A DNA stretch of 64,000 bases from Bacteroidota bacterium (GCA_023386235.1 JAEWKC010000018.1:114870-178869), one strand, 5' to 3'; counted from the stretch's first letter, positions 9,293-20,075 are shown. Translations and numbers: made by a program. The notes: generated by a model from the sequence alone, not told the origin.

Positions 9293-11290
9293 CTACATCA
9301 ATTCAATTTCAATTTTATCTTTCTGTTTTTTATCTGCGGAAACGGCTTCAATGGTATTTACGCCCGCCTGCAGCACAATGTTGTTCCACACAAAAGTTCC
9401 ATAGCCGTCGTTGTTTTTTTTGCCGATACTTTTTCCGTTCACAATCAGTTCAACGGCAGGCATATTGGAAAATATTTTGAATGATTGCTGCGCGTTGGTT
9501 CTCTGCGCGTTTCTTCGTTCGGCTATGTAAACAAACTTATCTTTTTCGTTCCAATTGGCTTTGTAAAAATAAAAAGCATCTTTTTTAACCGACCGGTCAA
9601 TCGACACCAAACCTTTATCGTTAATTCCGTCTCGTTCACCTTCGGTGCGATGCGCCGCGTAAAAATCGAACATTACCCATACATACGTTCCCCAGAAATA
9701 GTTGTTATCGTTCATTTCTTTCCAATGCACTTCGTGAAAATGCGTCTGCCAGTTTTCCGGGTGCCACATACTATTTGCAACCGGCTTTTTCAAAGAATCC
9801 TGTTGGTGGTATGAACTTGCGCCTGCGCCGTATTCCGAAACGCCAAGCTTCAGCTGCGGATGCTGTGTGCGCATCTGCCTGCCCCACTTGCCTATATCTT
9901 CCGGCGCGCCTCCGTACCAGCCAAAATATTGATTAAAGGCGATAAGGCCTGTAATAAAATTGAGGGTGCCATTCTGATTGCTTGCCGAAACCGTTAAACG
10001 ACCCGGATCATCGGTTTTGGCCTGAACATTCAGCTCCTTCACATACTCCACCGGGTTGTCTCCTTGTTCTTTCAATTCGTTGAATAAACCCCAAAACAAA
10101 ATAGAGGGATGATTATAGAGCTGTTCTATCATTTCTGCAAGCTGGGTTTTACCGTTTTCTTTAAATCGTTGAGAGTTTACAAAGCCTTTGTCGCGATAGC
10201 CTCCGGGACCCACAAACGGTATTTCCGACCAGACAATGAGCCCAGCTTTATCACACAAATACAAAAAATAAGGGTCGTGCGGGTAATGCGTTAATCGAAC
10301 GGAATTGATACCCATTTCCAGCATTAGATCAATATCCTTTTGCATCTGTTCACGATGAATGGCATTGCCCACCCCGGCAAAATCCTGGTGCCTTCCAACG
10401 CCTCTCAGCTGAAGCGGCTTGCCATTTAACCAAAACCGGTTATCATTATCCACTTCAAAATAGCGCAGGCCAAAGGTTTGCTCTACTTTATCGTTATCAA
10501 ATACGATTTCGGCTGTATAAAGATGCGGGTCTTGCAGCCCATTCCATAAACGTGGTTTTTTAATTGAGAATGGCAGTTGTACGGTCTGCACATCGGCATT
10601 TCCCGATATGTTTTTTTCTTGCGAAGCCAGCCGTTTGCCCTGCCCGTCTTTCAGATTTACGCTAAGTTTACCATTGCCTTGTACAGATACCTGTACGATG
10701 ATTTCGGCATTGTTTCCATCCACTTTTTCCTGAATGATACGCACCCCATTGGAAGCATATTTTTGCAATGAAATATGATTTTTAGGCAGTACTAAAAGAT
10801 TAACATCTCTGTATATTCCGCCATAGAAATTAAAATCGCCCAGCAAGGGCATGATACCCAGATCAAGCGCGTTGCTTACCCTGACTTCAATGGTATTGTT
10901 TTTTCCAAAATACAAATATTCAGAAATATCAAATCCAAAGGCTGTATATCCGCCAAAATGTTCGCCCGCCAATTTCCCGTTCACAAAAACCGATGCTGTA
11001 TGATTTACGGCTCCGAAACGCAGGAAAACAGTATTGCCTTTCCAGGTTTCTGGCACCGAAATGGTTTTGCGATAATTACCAAAACCACGGTAATAGTCCG
11101 GCTTCCCGCTAAGCGCGTCTAAGTTCCAGGTATGTGGCAGACTGATTTCTGTGGAAACATTTTGGCGAACTTCATAACCGGGTGTAAACTGCCATCCCTT
11201 GTTCATGCTGATCTGCTGTCGCGATTGAGAATGACCCAAAACTGGTAGTAATGCAATTAGTATAATTAGTAGTTTGTATTTTATCATCAT
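9293..11290 (-). CDS. Secreted glycoside hydrolase family 2 (beta-galactosidase-like)
   Basis: 665-residue exported enzyme with a signal peptide ending near GHS in the first 22 residues. It has the GH2 order of sugar-binding jelly roll, immunoglobulin-like domain and TIM barrel. Seen: LFWGLFNELKEQ with the acid/base Glu405, and GVSEYGAG with the predicted nucleophile Glu486, 81 residues apart as in other GH2 enzymes. A short beta domain closes the protein. It is last in the glycosidase operon, 16 bases after GH95. Beta-galactosidase is the likeliest activity, but other GH2 specificities remain possible. Confidence 0.88.
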   Translation of the reverse strand: MMIKYKLLIILIALLPVLGHSQSRQQISMNKGWQFTPGYEVRQNVSTEISLPHTWNLDALSGKPDYYRGFGNYRKTISVPETWKGNTVFLRFGAVNHTASVFVNGKLAGEHFGGYTAFGFDISEYLYFGKNNTIEVRVSNALDLGIMPLLGDFNFYGGIYRDVNLLVLPKNHISLQKYASNGVRIIQEKVDGNNAEIIVQVSVQGNGKLSVNLKDGQGKRLASQEKNISGNADVQTVQLPFSIKKPRLWNGLQDPHLYTAEIVFDNDKVEQTFGLRYFEVDNDNRFWLNGKPLQLRGVGRHQDFAGVGNAIHREQMQKDIDLMLEMGINSVRLTHYPHDPYFLYLCDKAGLIVWSEIPFVGPGGYRDKGFVNSQRFKENGKTQLAEMIEQLYNHPSILFWGLFNELKEQGDNPVEYVKELNVQAKTDDPGRLTVSASNQNGTLNFITGLIAFNQYFGWYGGAPEDIGKWGRQMRTQHPQLKLGVSEYGAGASSYHQQDSLKKPVANSMWHPENWQTHFHEVHWKEMNDNNYFWGTYVWVMFDFYAAHRTEGERDGINDKGLVSIDRSVKKDAFYFYKANWNEKDKFVYIAERRNAQRTNAQQSFKIFSNMPAVELIVNGKSIGKKNNDGYGTFVWNNIVLQAGVNTIEAVSADKKQKDKIEIELM

Positions 11291-11306
11291 TATTTATTTA
11301 TCAAAA

Positions 11307-13664
11307 TCAAATGTATATTTTTTTGCCTTTTTGAAGCGTTTGATGAACCATCTTGTCTTTGTAATTGATGATGTAATCGCCATCGTTATTTGCAATGATC
11401 TCAGCTTTAATTGTGTTGGTATTCCAATTTACATTTACCGTTACACCGCCACGGGCGCGTAGTCCGCTTACATTTCCCGAAGCCCATTCCCCGGGCAATG
11501 CCGGGGCAATTTGCAGCACACGTTTATCCTGATGTTCGATGTGGCTTTGCAGGAAGCAATTGGCAACCCCGGCTGTAAGCCCGAAGTTTCCGTCGATCTG
11601 AAAAGGCGGATGCATATCGAACAAGTTGGGATTGATATGGTTCGCAATCATTTTGTGAATGTGCTTGTTTACTTTTTCTCCATCCAACAAAGTAGCATAC
11701 AGATTTATAATCCAGCTTTCGCTCCAGCCCGTGTGACCACTTCCGTTTGCTACACGAAAGTCTACCGATTTACGAACGGCTTCGGCATATTTGGGCGTAT
11801 TTATTACATCAAACTCATTACCGGGAAACAATCCATAGCAATGGCTGAAATGGCGATGCCCTCTGTCTTTTTCCTTAAACTCTTCCCGCCATTCCATCAG
11901 TCGGCCGTCGGAGCCTATTTTGGGTAAAGGTATTTTAATTAGCGCGTCGGCCGCTTTTTTCTTCAGTTCACTTTTTATTTCCAATTCATTGCAGGCAAAC
12001 AAATAATTCCTGAGTGATTCTCTGCCAATAAGCTGATCATGTGAATTGCCGTTGCTCACATAGCTAAGTGTAGGAGTGCCGTTGTAATCCGCGTAGAAGC
12101 CGGTTTCAGGCGATGTGCCGGGTCCCGATAATAATTCTCCGGTTACGGGATCTGGCTGAAACCATTGCAACATAAAGCGGGTGTTTGATTCCAGCAATGG
12201 CATACATTTCTGCAAAAACGCTTTATCTCCCGTGTAGCGATAATGCTCAATCAGGTGGTTGGTTGCCCAGCCACTATTCAACAAACTTGCCGACCATTCA
12301 GGACGGCTGCCTCTGAAATAAGTTCTGCGCCAGCAATCGGTATTGTGACCGTAGCAAAATCCATCGTAACCAATGGATTGCGCGAACTCTTCGCCGCCTT
12401 TCTGCAATCCCAGAACCAGATTTAAAAACGGCTGATGGTATTCGCTTAAATTAGTGCTTTCAGTATGCCAGTGATTCATCTGGCAATTGATATTCAGGAA
12501 ATAACAGCCTCGCCAAGGCGCGTTCATATCGGGATTCCAAATCCCCTGCAAACCGCAGGGCAGGCCGCCCGGACGGGAATTGGCAATAATGCAGTAGCGC
12601 CCGAACTGAAACAGTTTCTCTATCAAATCCAAATCTTTACCACCTGCTTTTACCAACTCTACCCGTTTGTCGGTAGCTTGCGATTTTATTTCCTGTGGTG
12701 TTACGCCCAGGTCTATCAGGCAGCGCTCCAGTTTCTCGGAGAAATGCTTTGCCGTAGTTTCAGCTAATTGCTTCCACACTGTTTTTTGCGCTGCGGCTAA
12801 TACCTTTTTGTTATTTTCTGATAAATGGTAAGTAAGCGGTTTATCGGGTTCTGCAATATTGTAATCGGTACTGGTTGAAGAAAGCACGATGATTTCCTTT
12901 GCGTTTTTTACCGATATCTTATTGCCTACAATCTCTTGCCGTGCTTTGCCGGCAAACACCATCAAGCGGTTTTCAAATTTTGTTCCACCGTTTGTGCCTT
13001 GTCCTTTTAAAACCCATGTTCTGCTATTCTCCAAATGAGCAGTCAATTCGGGATGCGTGAGCATAAACGTGGCACTTACGCCTTGAGGCAGCGTGCTTGT
13101 GATTCGATACGCAATGCAGTCAGGATCAGGTACAGCGATTAAAGTAGCAGTAATTTTTCCATTCGGAAAAGTAATTTCTGTAGTGGTTTCACCATTCAAC
13201 ATATTTAAATACCTGCGATAACCGGTTCTTTCCATTGCCTCAAAATCTACTTTCAGGATGCCGCCCTGCTGATAGCTGCCGTTTTGCGCGTAATGTGCAT
13301 CGTGATGCAAAATATCTGAAGTAAAAAGACTATCGGCATCTTTGTATCTGCCTTGCGCAGCCAGGTTCCTGGCTTCCTGTAAAGCATTTTTAGCTGTTTC
13401 CGGATATTCTATTTCAGCTTTCCCGAAGATGGAGTTTTCATTCAGCACAATGGTTTCGTTGGGGTACTCACCAAAAGCCAATGCTCCCAATCTTCCATTA
13501 CCTACACCATAACCTTCGTCCCATTTAGAAGCCGGCTGGTTGGAAGTGATTAGAAAAACTTCCTTGTAATAAGCATTTTTTGTTTGCGAAAAAGCAAGAC
13601 TGGAATTGAATAGGAGTACAGCTGTAAAGAAATAAATAAATTTATGCGTTTTTATATAATACAT
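11307..13664 (-). CDS. Secreted GH95 alpha-L-fucosidase
   Basis: 785 residues with a signal peptide (AFSQ near residue 27). The N-terminal domain carries GNGRLGALAFG and LNENSIFGK, the GH95 hallmark. The barrel has NPDMNAPWRG with NINCQMNHW, GHTGWSESWI, and DGNFGLTAGV, segments that hold the catalytic Asn, Glu and Asp residues in this family. GH95 enzymes mostly remove alpha-1,2-linked L-fucose from glycan ends. It lies 16 bases before GH2 and 9 bases after GH18, so it is co-transcribed. A fucosidase fits a mucin or N-glycan target. Confidence 0.9.
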   Translation of the reverse strand: MYYIKTHKFIYFFTAVLLFNSSLAFSQTKNAYYKEVFLITSNQPASKWDEGYGVGNGRLGALAFGEYPNETIVLNENSIFGKAEIEYPETAKNALQEARNLAAQGRYKDADSLFTSDILHHDAHYAQNGSYQQGGILKVDFEAMERTGYRRYLNMLNGETTTEITFPNGKITATLIAVPDPDCIAYRITSTLPQGVSATFMLTHPELTAHLENSRTWVLKGQGTNGGTKFENRLMVFAGKARQEIVGNKISVKNAKEIIVLSSTSTDYNIAEPDKPLTYHLSENNKKVLAAAQKTVWKQLAETTAKHFSEKLERCLIDLGVTPQEIKSQATDKRVELVKAGGKDLDLIEKLFQFGRYCIIANSRPGGLPCGLQGIWNPDMNAPWRGCYFLNINCQMNHWHTESTNLSEYHQPFLNLVLGLQKGGEEFAQSIGYDGFCYGHNTDCWRRTYFRGSRPEWSASLLNSGWATNHLIEHYRYTGDKAFLQKCMPLLESNTRFMLQWFQPDPVTGELLSGPGTSPETGFYADYNGTPTLSYVSNGNSHDQLIGRESLRNYLFACNELEIKSELKKKAADALIKIPLPKIGSDGRLMEWREEFKEKDRGHRHFSHCYGLFPGNEFDVINTPKYAEAVRKSVDFRVANGSGHTGWSESWIINLYATLLDGEKVNKHIHKMIANHINPNLFDMHPPFQIDGNFGLTAGVANCFLQSHIEHQDKRVLQIAPALPGEWASGNVSGLRARGGVTVNVNWNTNTIKAEIIANNDGDYIINYKDKMVHQTLQKGKKIYI

Positions 13665-13673
13665 GATATGGCA

Positions 13674-14807
13674 TTATTTTTTATTGATCAATCCGGTTAC
13701 GTAATCCATTAACGCGTGTGTTCCTTTTCCATCTTCAGATATTTGGAAATCGGTATGAAATTCCCACCAAAATACACCTCTGAACTTCTGGCTGAAAACC
13801 CATTCCATCTTTGCTTTTAAAGAACGATGGTTGTCCATAGTCGCAAATTCTTTACGGTCGGGCGAAAAGAAATAAGACATTGATTCCTGAGCATCATATT
13901 CTTCGGTCCATCCTTTTTCCAGCAACGGAGGAAGCTCGTTGTAATCCATGTATCTGCCATAATTTTTTAAAGGCTGTTCTGTTTTTTCTCCCGGAGCTAT
14001 TCCTTTGTAATAAAATCCGTAAGTGGCCAATCCTATACACAACTTTTGCGGATCAAATACTTCCCAATTTTTTAATACATTCTTCATCAGCTGCAGCGGT
14101 GTGTTGTGCGTAGCCGCATGGCCCCAAATGCCGCCGCCTATATCGTAGGTCATTATATTAATAAAGTCTACCTGCTTACTCACGGCATCCGCCTGCTCTT
14201 TTGTATATTTATGAAAAGAGTGCAATGCGGTAGTCAAATGCAACTTTTTATTCAGCTTCTTTTCTGCCATGTTTAAGGCTGTTCTGATGTCTTTCATAAA
14301 CAGATAGTGATGATGCAAATCTACAGTATGCTCCCAGTCAAGCTCCACGCCATCGTAATTATACCTGCTCACAAATTCAGCCATCATATTGGCAAACTTT
14401 TCTCGCCTGCTGTTATCGGTTGCTATTTCAACAAACTCCGACCCTGGAAAAGAAACCAATACTTTGCAATCATCAGCATGTACTTTTTTTATCAGGTAAG
14501 GTTCGAGAGCAATACCGTCTTTTTCTGAAATTTTGTATTGATGCTGCTGTACATACTTTCTGTTTATTTCTTTTTGAGACAGGTCAAAGTCTTTACTTTG
14601 CCATTTAGGACCGGCCATGAGATAAACAAACTGAAAATTCCGGAAGTCAGATTTGTCAATCGAATATTTTGATTTTAAACGAGAACCAACCGAATATGTT
14701 GCATGAATAAAATCAGGATCCTTGTCGCTGCTCCTGTTGGTATCTCCCACGAACGAGCAAAATACCAATACAATAATAATCAGCAGATATTTTCTTGTCT
14801 TTTTCAT
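13674..14807 (-). CDS. GH18 glycosidase (chitinase or endo-beta-N-acetylglucosaminidase)
   Basis: 377 residues with an N-terminal export signal. The GH18 active-site motif appears as YDGVELDWE, with the catalytic acid Glu159 and Asp157 present and the second Asp of DxxDxDxE replaced by Glu155, a tolerated variant. Barrel strands such as VDFINIMTYDIGG and FRGVFWWEFHTD are also typical. GH18 enzymes cleave beta-1,4 bonds after GlcNAc in chitin or in the N-glycan core. With fucosidase, beta-galactosidase and a broken hexosaminidase alongside, an endo-acting N-glycan role is plausible (inference). Confidence 0.88.
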   Translation of the reverse strand: MKKTRKYLLIIIVLVFCSFVGDTNRSSDKDPDFIHATYSVGSRLKSKYSIDKSDFRNFQFVYLMAGPKWQSKDFDLSQKEINRKYVQQHQYKISEKDGIALEPYLIKKVHADDCKVLVSFPGSEFVEIATDNSRREKFANMMAEFVSRYNYDGVELDWEHTVDLHHHYLFMKDIRTALNMAEKKLNKKLHLTTALHSFHKYTKEQADAVSKQVDFINIMTYDIGGGIWGHAATHNTPLQLMKNVLKNWEVFDPQKLCIGLATYGFYYKGIAPGEKTEQPLKNYGRYMDYNELPPLLEKGWTEEYDAQESMSYFFSPDRKEFATMDNHRSLKAKMEWVFSQKFRGVFWWEFHTDFQISEDGKGTHALMDYVTGLINKK

Positions 14808-14881
14808 TTTTTAATAGTTTAATAGCTTTTTCATACAAATTATTTTATTGAAAATATAGCAAATAAATCGCGGAACAATCC

Positions 14882-16273
14882 CTATTTCTCCCATTCAATT
14901 TCGTACGGAACGCGCAGTGATACGCCTTGCTTCATCAGTTCTGACAAGTTGGGATACAATCGTTTTTTAAAAGATTCCCAACTGCGGTTTTCCTTTTTTG
15001 TCCATCCCGCTTCAGACAATGCCAGGCCACGCGGCCACGTCATATAATTGGCGCGGTGGATGTCTTTAATTGCTTCACCCCACAATGTTTCCATCACACC
15101 GGCAATATGGGTGCGTTGGTTTTCGGGCAGGTTGTATGTGGGGTCAAAATCATACGTTTTCCTAAGCGTTGTAATGGGCATACCCCAATTGAGGAATTCC
15201 GGCAAATCGTTTTTGTATTGCGGATAATCCAGATAAGCGAACTCGCCGGGAGCCAGAATGAGCGTGTTGCCCGACTTCGCGGTCAGCTCAATGCATTTTG
15301 GCGTAAGGCCCATGCGCCAGGTAACCAACGTAACGTCTTGCGGATAATCGAAAAGAAAATCGTTTGCCGGCATTCTGATGTTATCCAGCTCACACCACAA
15401 AATGGCTTCCATTCCATATTTTTTTACCGATGACAACACGTTTCCGAAGAAAATATTCATCAACTGCTCGGGTTGTGTGTAGCCGTTTTTTTTCATCAGT
15501 TGCAGGTTTTCGGGACTCTTTGCCCAATTGCGGTCAATTGCCGACTCGTCGCCTCCCAGGTGGATGGTTTTGGAAGGGAAAATATCCGATACTTCCCGAA
15601 ACACATCGTCCAGCACTTCATATACCTTTGGGTTGGCGGCCGAAAGCATTACGTTATCGGTCTTCCCGAAAACAAACGTGGAGTCTTTCAGGATCTGCAA
15701 CGTGTTGTATTTGAATTTCACCATCTGGTCGATATAAAATTTCACATAGTCCACCGGCAGGAAATGGCGCGCCGGGTCGAGCATCAGCGCCCGATAATCG
15801 TAAGCAGGCGCGTCATCGAAAAATACAGCCGCCACTTTGCGTAGTTTGGTATTCACCGCGTCGCCAGCCAGCAGCTGGTTAAGCGTAACAACGCCATATA
15901 GCGCCCCGGCAGGCGTTTTTCCTTCAATAACAATTTGTTTGGAAGAGATGGTTAAACGGTACTACTCATCGTGGCGAAGGGCCGGATTGAGTTTCAGTTG
16001 TATTTTTCCACCGGATGCAATGGTCGATTTTTGCGCAAAATGATGTTGGAATACCTGCTGCAATTGCTCTGCCGCGAACTGCAAACCAGGTGATGAAATA
16101 CTTATCCGCTCGTTTGCCGACACATTAAACCAACCCTTTTGCGTTTGCACGTGGTTGGGGTAGGGCATTAATGCCGAGAGGTTGTCTTGCGCGCGTACGA
16201 TGAGCGACGTGGTAAGTAGTATAAGAAAAAGGAATTTTAGTTTCATTTGTAACTTAAAGTGATATTCTTTCAT
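14882..16273 (-). pseudogene. Broken GH20 beta-N-acetylhexosaminidase (amber stop plus internal deletion)
   Basis: One continuous frame runs from the signal peptide (best start 16246) to the stop at 14882, interrupted by a TAG at 15962-15964. Homology continues in the same frame directly after it (YRLTISSKQIVIEGKT), so this is a nonsense mutation, not a frameshift. A second lesion lies near 15694/15695: KFKYNTLQ, which normally precedes the WHLTDDQGW block, runs directly into KDSTFVFGKTD. About 110 residues of the barrel, including the EIDMPGH-type segment, are absent. IHLGGDES with the catalytic Asp-Glu pair remains. Two lesions make a functional product very unlikely. Confidence 0.88.
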
Positions 16274-16324
16274 ATATGTGATATTTAGGAGCGTGTGGAA
16301 TTTACAGAAATAGATATCGTGTAT

Positions 16325-17738
16325 TTACCTTTCTCCGAAATCCTCCTGCTGCCGTGATACTTCTTGTAACTTGAGTTTATTTAATTCTTGTTTTACTTGT
16401 TGTAATTCCTTTTCGCAATCGGAGATGGACGTAGGTATTTGCTGTTGGTTAGATTCATTGCTTTGTTGAGCAGCCATTTCTTTTTCCGAAAAAATCATCG
16501 GACAATCGGGAGCAACCGATTTAATCATTAATTCTCCGCTCAGGGGCACATGCTCGCCCTCTTTTAACATGCTCGCTTTTATCTTTACAACTCCTTCTTT
16601 CGTTGTTGTGCGCAACAGTACTGGCGCGGTTCCCCAGTGTACAGGCGCCGGGTTCAGCATTGCTGCCTCATTTGAAATAAGTTCTCCTTCGCCTACTACT
16701 TCAAAATGTATATAGGAGTTATTGAGTCTTTTTACATTCCCTTTTTCGTCGGTAACAGAAGCTATTATAGTTATCACATCTCCTCCGTCTGCTTTTGGCG
16801 GCATATTTTCCGTATCTGCCTCAAGAACAATCTTGTGAGTTCTACGTGCCGGGTATACTTTGTGTTCTGCCACAAGTTTACCATTCATATATCCTTCCGC
16901 TAAAAGATAAGACTGATCATGTTTCCTGGCACTTGCCAATGCTTTATCCTGCATCACGTCAAAAGCATCTTTGAAGGTAATAATGGGGTTGGGCATTCCT
17001 TTGCTACGCGGCTCTTTTTTATAAATTAATTGTTTGCCATTCTCAAAAATCGTTAACCTTACTTCATCGCAGTTAGAATATACTGTAACATCCCTAGATG
17101 AGAATGGTGTCATGGTATGCGCGATATGCACCATGGGACCTGTTTCATACAGCGCTGATGTTTCATTTGGATCGCGTTGTGAAGCAAACATATAATACGA
17201 TAGTTTGGGCTGACGAAAAGCGTCCATGATGCCCCCATAAAATGCATCGGGATGATAGCCTCGCTGATGATCAAAAGGATGCCACAGGCTGCCGCCGACG
17301 TGCTGTGGCGTTTGACGATGCAGCGTTTCAAGGGAAGTATAAGGATAGTAAGGATGCGCGTAGTGCTGAGCCTGAATGAGCATCGGCGTTTCTCCCCAGC
17401 TTCTACTTGTGCGGCTGGGTGAATTGTGCGAGTTCCAGTCGTCTACGTTATCTCCAAATTCCCGGGTAAAATAAGTCTTGTTTTCATCGTAATTTTTAGC
17501 CCGCTCTACTTTGTCCTGGTCACCGTTTACCGGATGCATATACAACACCGGAAAATGTTCGCTGCCTTTGGCTTCCAGGTCACAAGCCGAATAACAGTAG
17601 GGATAAGGATATTCTTCCTCTACTATATCTTTCTTTTTTTGCAAAATGATCGGGATAATACGTTTCATTCAAAATAGGTTCCCAAAGCCATACAGAAGGA
17701 TATCTGCAGAACTCCACATACTCTTGTGTGAGAATAAT
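16325..17738 (-). pseudogene. Broken GH2 glycosidase: 5' part lost, one-base insertion in an A7 run
   Basis: The frame ending at 16325 matches the C-terminal half of a GH2 enzyme, with CYSACDLEAKG, GDNVDDWNSHNSPSR, GGSLWHPFDHQRGYHPD and a coiled-coil tail. The preceding part, RYPSVWLWEPILNETYYPD with the acid/base Glu, lies in a different frame. The switch falls in a run of seven A on the coding strand (17634-17640), and removing one A restores a continuous GCA-AAA-AAG-AAA-GAT reading. Upstream of about 17738 homology stops at in-frame TAG and TGA, so the sugar-binding and immunoglobulin domains are gone. This promoter-proximal gene of the operon is dead. Confidence 0.85.
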
Positions 17739-17935
17739 CTATCATGCTTCGTTTCATATTGCGTAATTCAGCTTGACTCTTGCATGGAATATGAACTAAA
17801 TATATTGAAATTGTTAAAAATACTTTTCTTATTTCGTCTTTTATTTTATGCAAACGATTGAATAATCAATCCTTCACATCGGTCACTCCATTATGTATTT
17901 CTCTTGCCATTCTTCTAACTTCCAACATAAAAAAC

Positions 17936-17943
17936 TAATTTTG
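17936..17943 (+). promoter_or_regulatory. -7 promoter element (TAATTTTG) adjacent to the ispG start
   Basis: Matches TAnnTTTG and ends 4 bases before the ispG ATG, predicting a leaderless or nearly leaderless transcript. A perfect 6+4+6 palindrome (GATTGA/TCAATC) lies further upstream at 17856-17871. Confidence 0.4.
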
Positions 17944-17947
17944 CCAT

Positions 17948-19981
17948 ATGCAGATATATTGTGAATCTTTGACGGAATATCGCCGTTTAAAAACAAGAGA
18001 AGTAAAAATAGGCGATTTGCTTATTGGCAACGGTCATCCCATTGCATTGCAGACCATGACTACCAAAGACACGATGGACACCATCGGTACGGTAGAAGAA
18101 ACCATCCGCTGTATTGATGCAGGCGCAGAGCTGGTGCGCATTACAGCGCCTTCTAAAAATGAAGCAGAGAATTTACTCCATATTAAAAATGAACTGAAGA
18201 AACGTGGCAAATATGTACCGTTGGTAGCCGATATTCATTTCACGCCCAACGCGGCGGAAGTGGCTGCACGTATCGTGGAAAAGGTAAGAGTAAACCCCGG
18301 CAATTATGTAGACAAGAAAAAATTTCAACAAATAGAATATACCGATGCGGAATATGCCGAAGAGATAGACCGCATCCGCAGCAAATTCATTCCGCTTATT
18401 AATATTTGCAAAGAATATGGTACAGCCATGCGCATTGGCACCAACCACGGAAGTCTTAGCGATCGTATTATGAGCCGTTACGGCGATACACCTATAGGAA
18501 TGGTGGAAAGCGCAATGGAGTTTTTAAGAATTGCCCGCGATGAAAATTATCACCAGATTGTGTTGAGCATGAAGGCAAGCAACACGCAGGTAATGGTGCA
18601 GGCTTACCGTTTACTGGTCAGACAAATGGATGAAGAGTTCGGTGAAATTTATCCGTTACATCTCGGCGTTACAGAGGCCGGAGATGGTGAAGACGGACGT
18701 GTAAAATCCGCCGTGGGTATCGGTACTTTATTGGAAGATGGCATTGGCGACACCGTTCGTGTTTCACTCACCGAAGATCCTGAGTTGGAAATTCCCGTAT
18801 GCAGAGATCTGGTAAAAAGATATTCCCTGTCTCAAGGAGAGAAAGACAACGCAATCCCTGCTCTTGATTTATCGCCCGCCACTCAATTACAACTTCCATA
18901 TTCTCCTTTTCAATACAACAGAAGAAAAACTTTTGAAATACAAAACATTGGCGGACATCATGTGCCGATAGTCATTGCGGATGTATCGCGCATAAAAGAT
19001 ATTCAACCAAAAGACCTGAAAGCCGCAGGATATACGTATGACGCGGACCTTGACAAATGGAATATAGCCGATACAGCAGCCGACTATATTTTTACCGGAA
19101 ATCAATTAATCAACTTTGAACTGCCAGGAACATTAAAAGTAATAGTGTTTCCTGCTACGTACCAACTGGCTGAAAACAAAGAAAAATATTTTCCTATTTT
19201 TGACATACATGGTTTTGTAGGCTATAAAGACAAAAATGAGATACTCAATTTTGTAATGATAGATTGTTTTAATGATGATACACCCATTAACGATTTTACT
19301 TTTCTTGAAAAAATAGCCAATGATCCTTCCGTAGTTATCTGCCTGAGCTCTGAACGTAAAAATGCCATGCAGGCTGTACGCCGTATGTTCATTGAGCTGA
19401 TGAATAGGAAAATTGAAAATCCTGTAGTAATAATGATTGACAGCGACTGGGAAACGACCGACGAACATCTCATACATTTTTCTACGGAAGCCGGCGCTTT
19501 ATTGATAGACGGAATGGGCGACGGCGTTGCTTTCGGGCTAAAACAAAAGGCTTACGAACATCTCTCCGAAAATTTCTCTAATGCCAGTGGCAGAAATTAC
19601 CAGGAAAACAGCAGTCCCGAGCAGTTCTTAAACGCTTCGGCATTCAGTATTTTACAGGCAGCGCGCACGCGCATTTCAAAAACGGAATACATCTCCTGCC
19701 CCAGCTGCGGCCGAACATTATTTGACCTACAGGAAACTACTGCCAAAATTCGCGAGGTGACACATCACCTCAAAGGTGTAAAGATCGCTATTATGGGTTG
19801 TATAGTAAATGGCCCGGGTGAAATGGCCGATGCCGATTTTGGCTACGTGGGCAGTGGTGTAGGCAAAATTACTTTATACAAAGGCAAAGATGTGGTAAAG
19901 CGAAATGTAGACAGCGAAATAGCCGTAGATGAGTTGATAAATTTACTGAAAGAAAATGACGCCTGGGTAGAGAAAGAATAA
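17948..19981 (+). CDS. ispG: 4-hydroxy-3-methylbut-2-enyl diphosphate synthase, long form
   Basis: Penultimate enzyme of the MEP isoprenoid pathway, reducing MEcPP with a [4Fe-4S] cluster. It has 677 residues, against about 370-400 in the short form. The extra length is the insertion domain between the N-terminal TIM barrel and the C-terminal cluster domain known in Bacteroidota, Chlamydia and plants. Cluster ligands are visible as Cys584 and Cys587 (CPSCG), Cys618 and Glu625 (GCIVNGPGE). The N-terminal LQTMTTKDTMDT and VRITAPSKNEA are conserved. It is monocistronic or leads into the small genes at 20076 and 20451. Confidence 0.96.
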   Translation: MQIYCESLTEYRRLKTREVKIGDLLIGNGHPIALQTMTTKDTMDTIGTVEETIRCIDAGAELVRITAPSKNEAENLLHIKNELKKRGKYVPLVADIHFTPNAAEVAARIVEKVRVNPGNYVDKKKFQQIEYTDAEYAEEIDRIRSKFIPLINICKEYGTAMRIGTNHGSLSDRIMSRYGDTPIGMVESAMEFLRIARDENYHQIVLSMKASNTQVMVQAYRLLVRQMDEEFGEIYPLHLGVTEAGDGEDGRVKSAVGIGTLLEDGIGDTVRVSLTEDPELEIPVCRDLVKRYSLSQGEKDNAIPALDLSPATQLQLPYSPFQYNRRKTFEIQNIGGHHVPIVIADVSRIKDIQPKDLKAAGYTYDADLDKWNIADTAADYIFTGNQLINFELPGTLKVIVFPATYQLAENKEKYFPIFDIHGFVGYKDKNEILNFVMIDCFNDDTPINDFTFLEKIANDPSVVICLSSERKNAMQAVRRMFIELMNRKIENPVVIMIDSDWETTDEHLIHFSTEAGALLIDGMGDGVAFGLKQKAYEHLSENFSNASGRNYQENSSPEQFLNASAFSILQAARTRISKTEYISCPSCGRTLFDLQETTAKIREVTHHLKGVKIAIMGCIVNGPGEMADADFGYVGSGVGKITLYKGKDVVKRNVDSEIAVDELINLLKENDAWVEKE

Positions 19982-20075
19982 AACTCATCGATCTGTAAAT
20001 CATATTATTTTATCATCTTTTTACAACTATCTGTCAGTTTTATACTGTAATTTTAGGAAAATAAAATTATGCATT

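Noticed and set aside
16325..17738. Programmed ribosomal frameshift at the A7 run in the GH2 gene
   Set aside because: The 5' half of the gene is missing and stop codons precede the fragment, so decay explains it better than recoding.
17856..17871. Perfect palindrome GATTGA-ATAA-TCAATC upstream of ispG as a regulator site
   Set aside because: It occurs once, has no linked regulator and is AT-rich; chance cannot be excluded.
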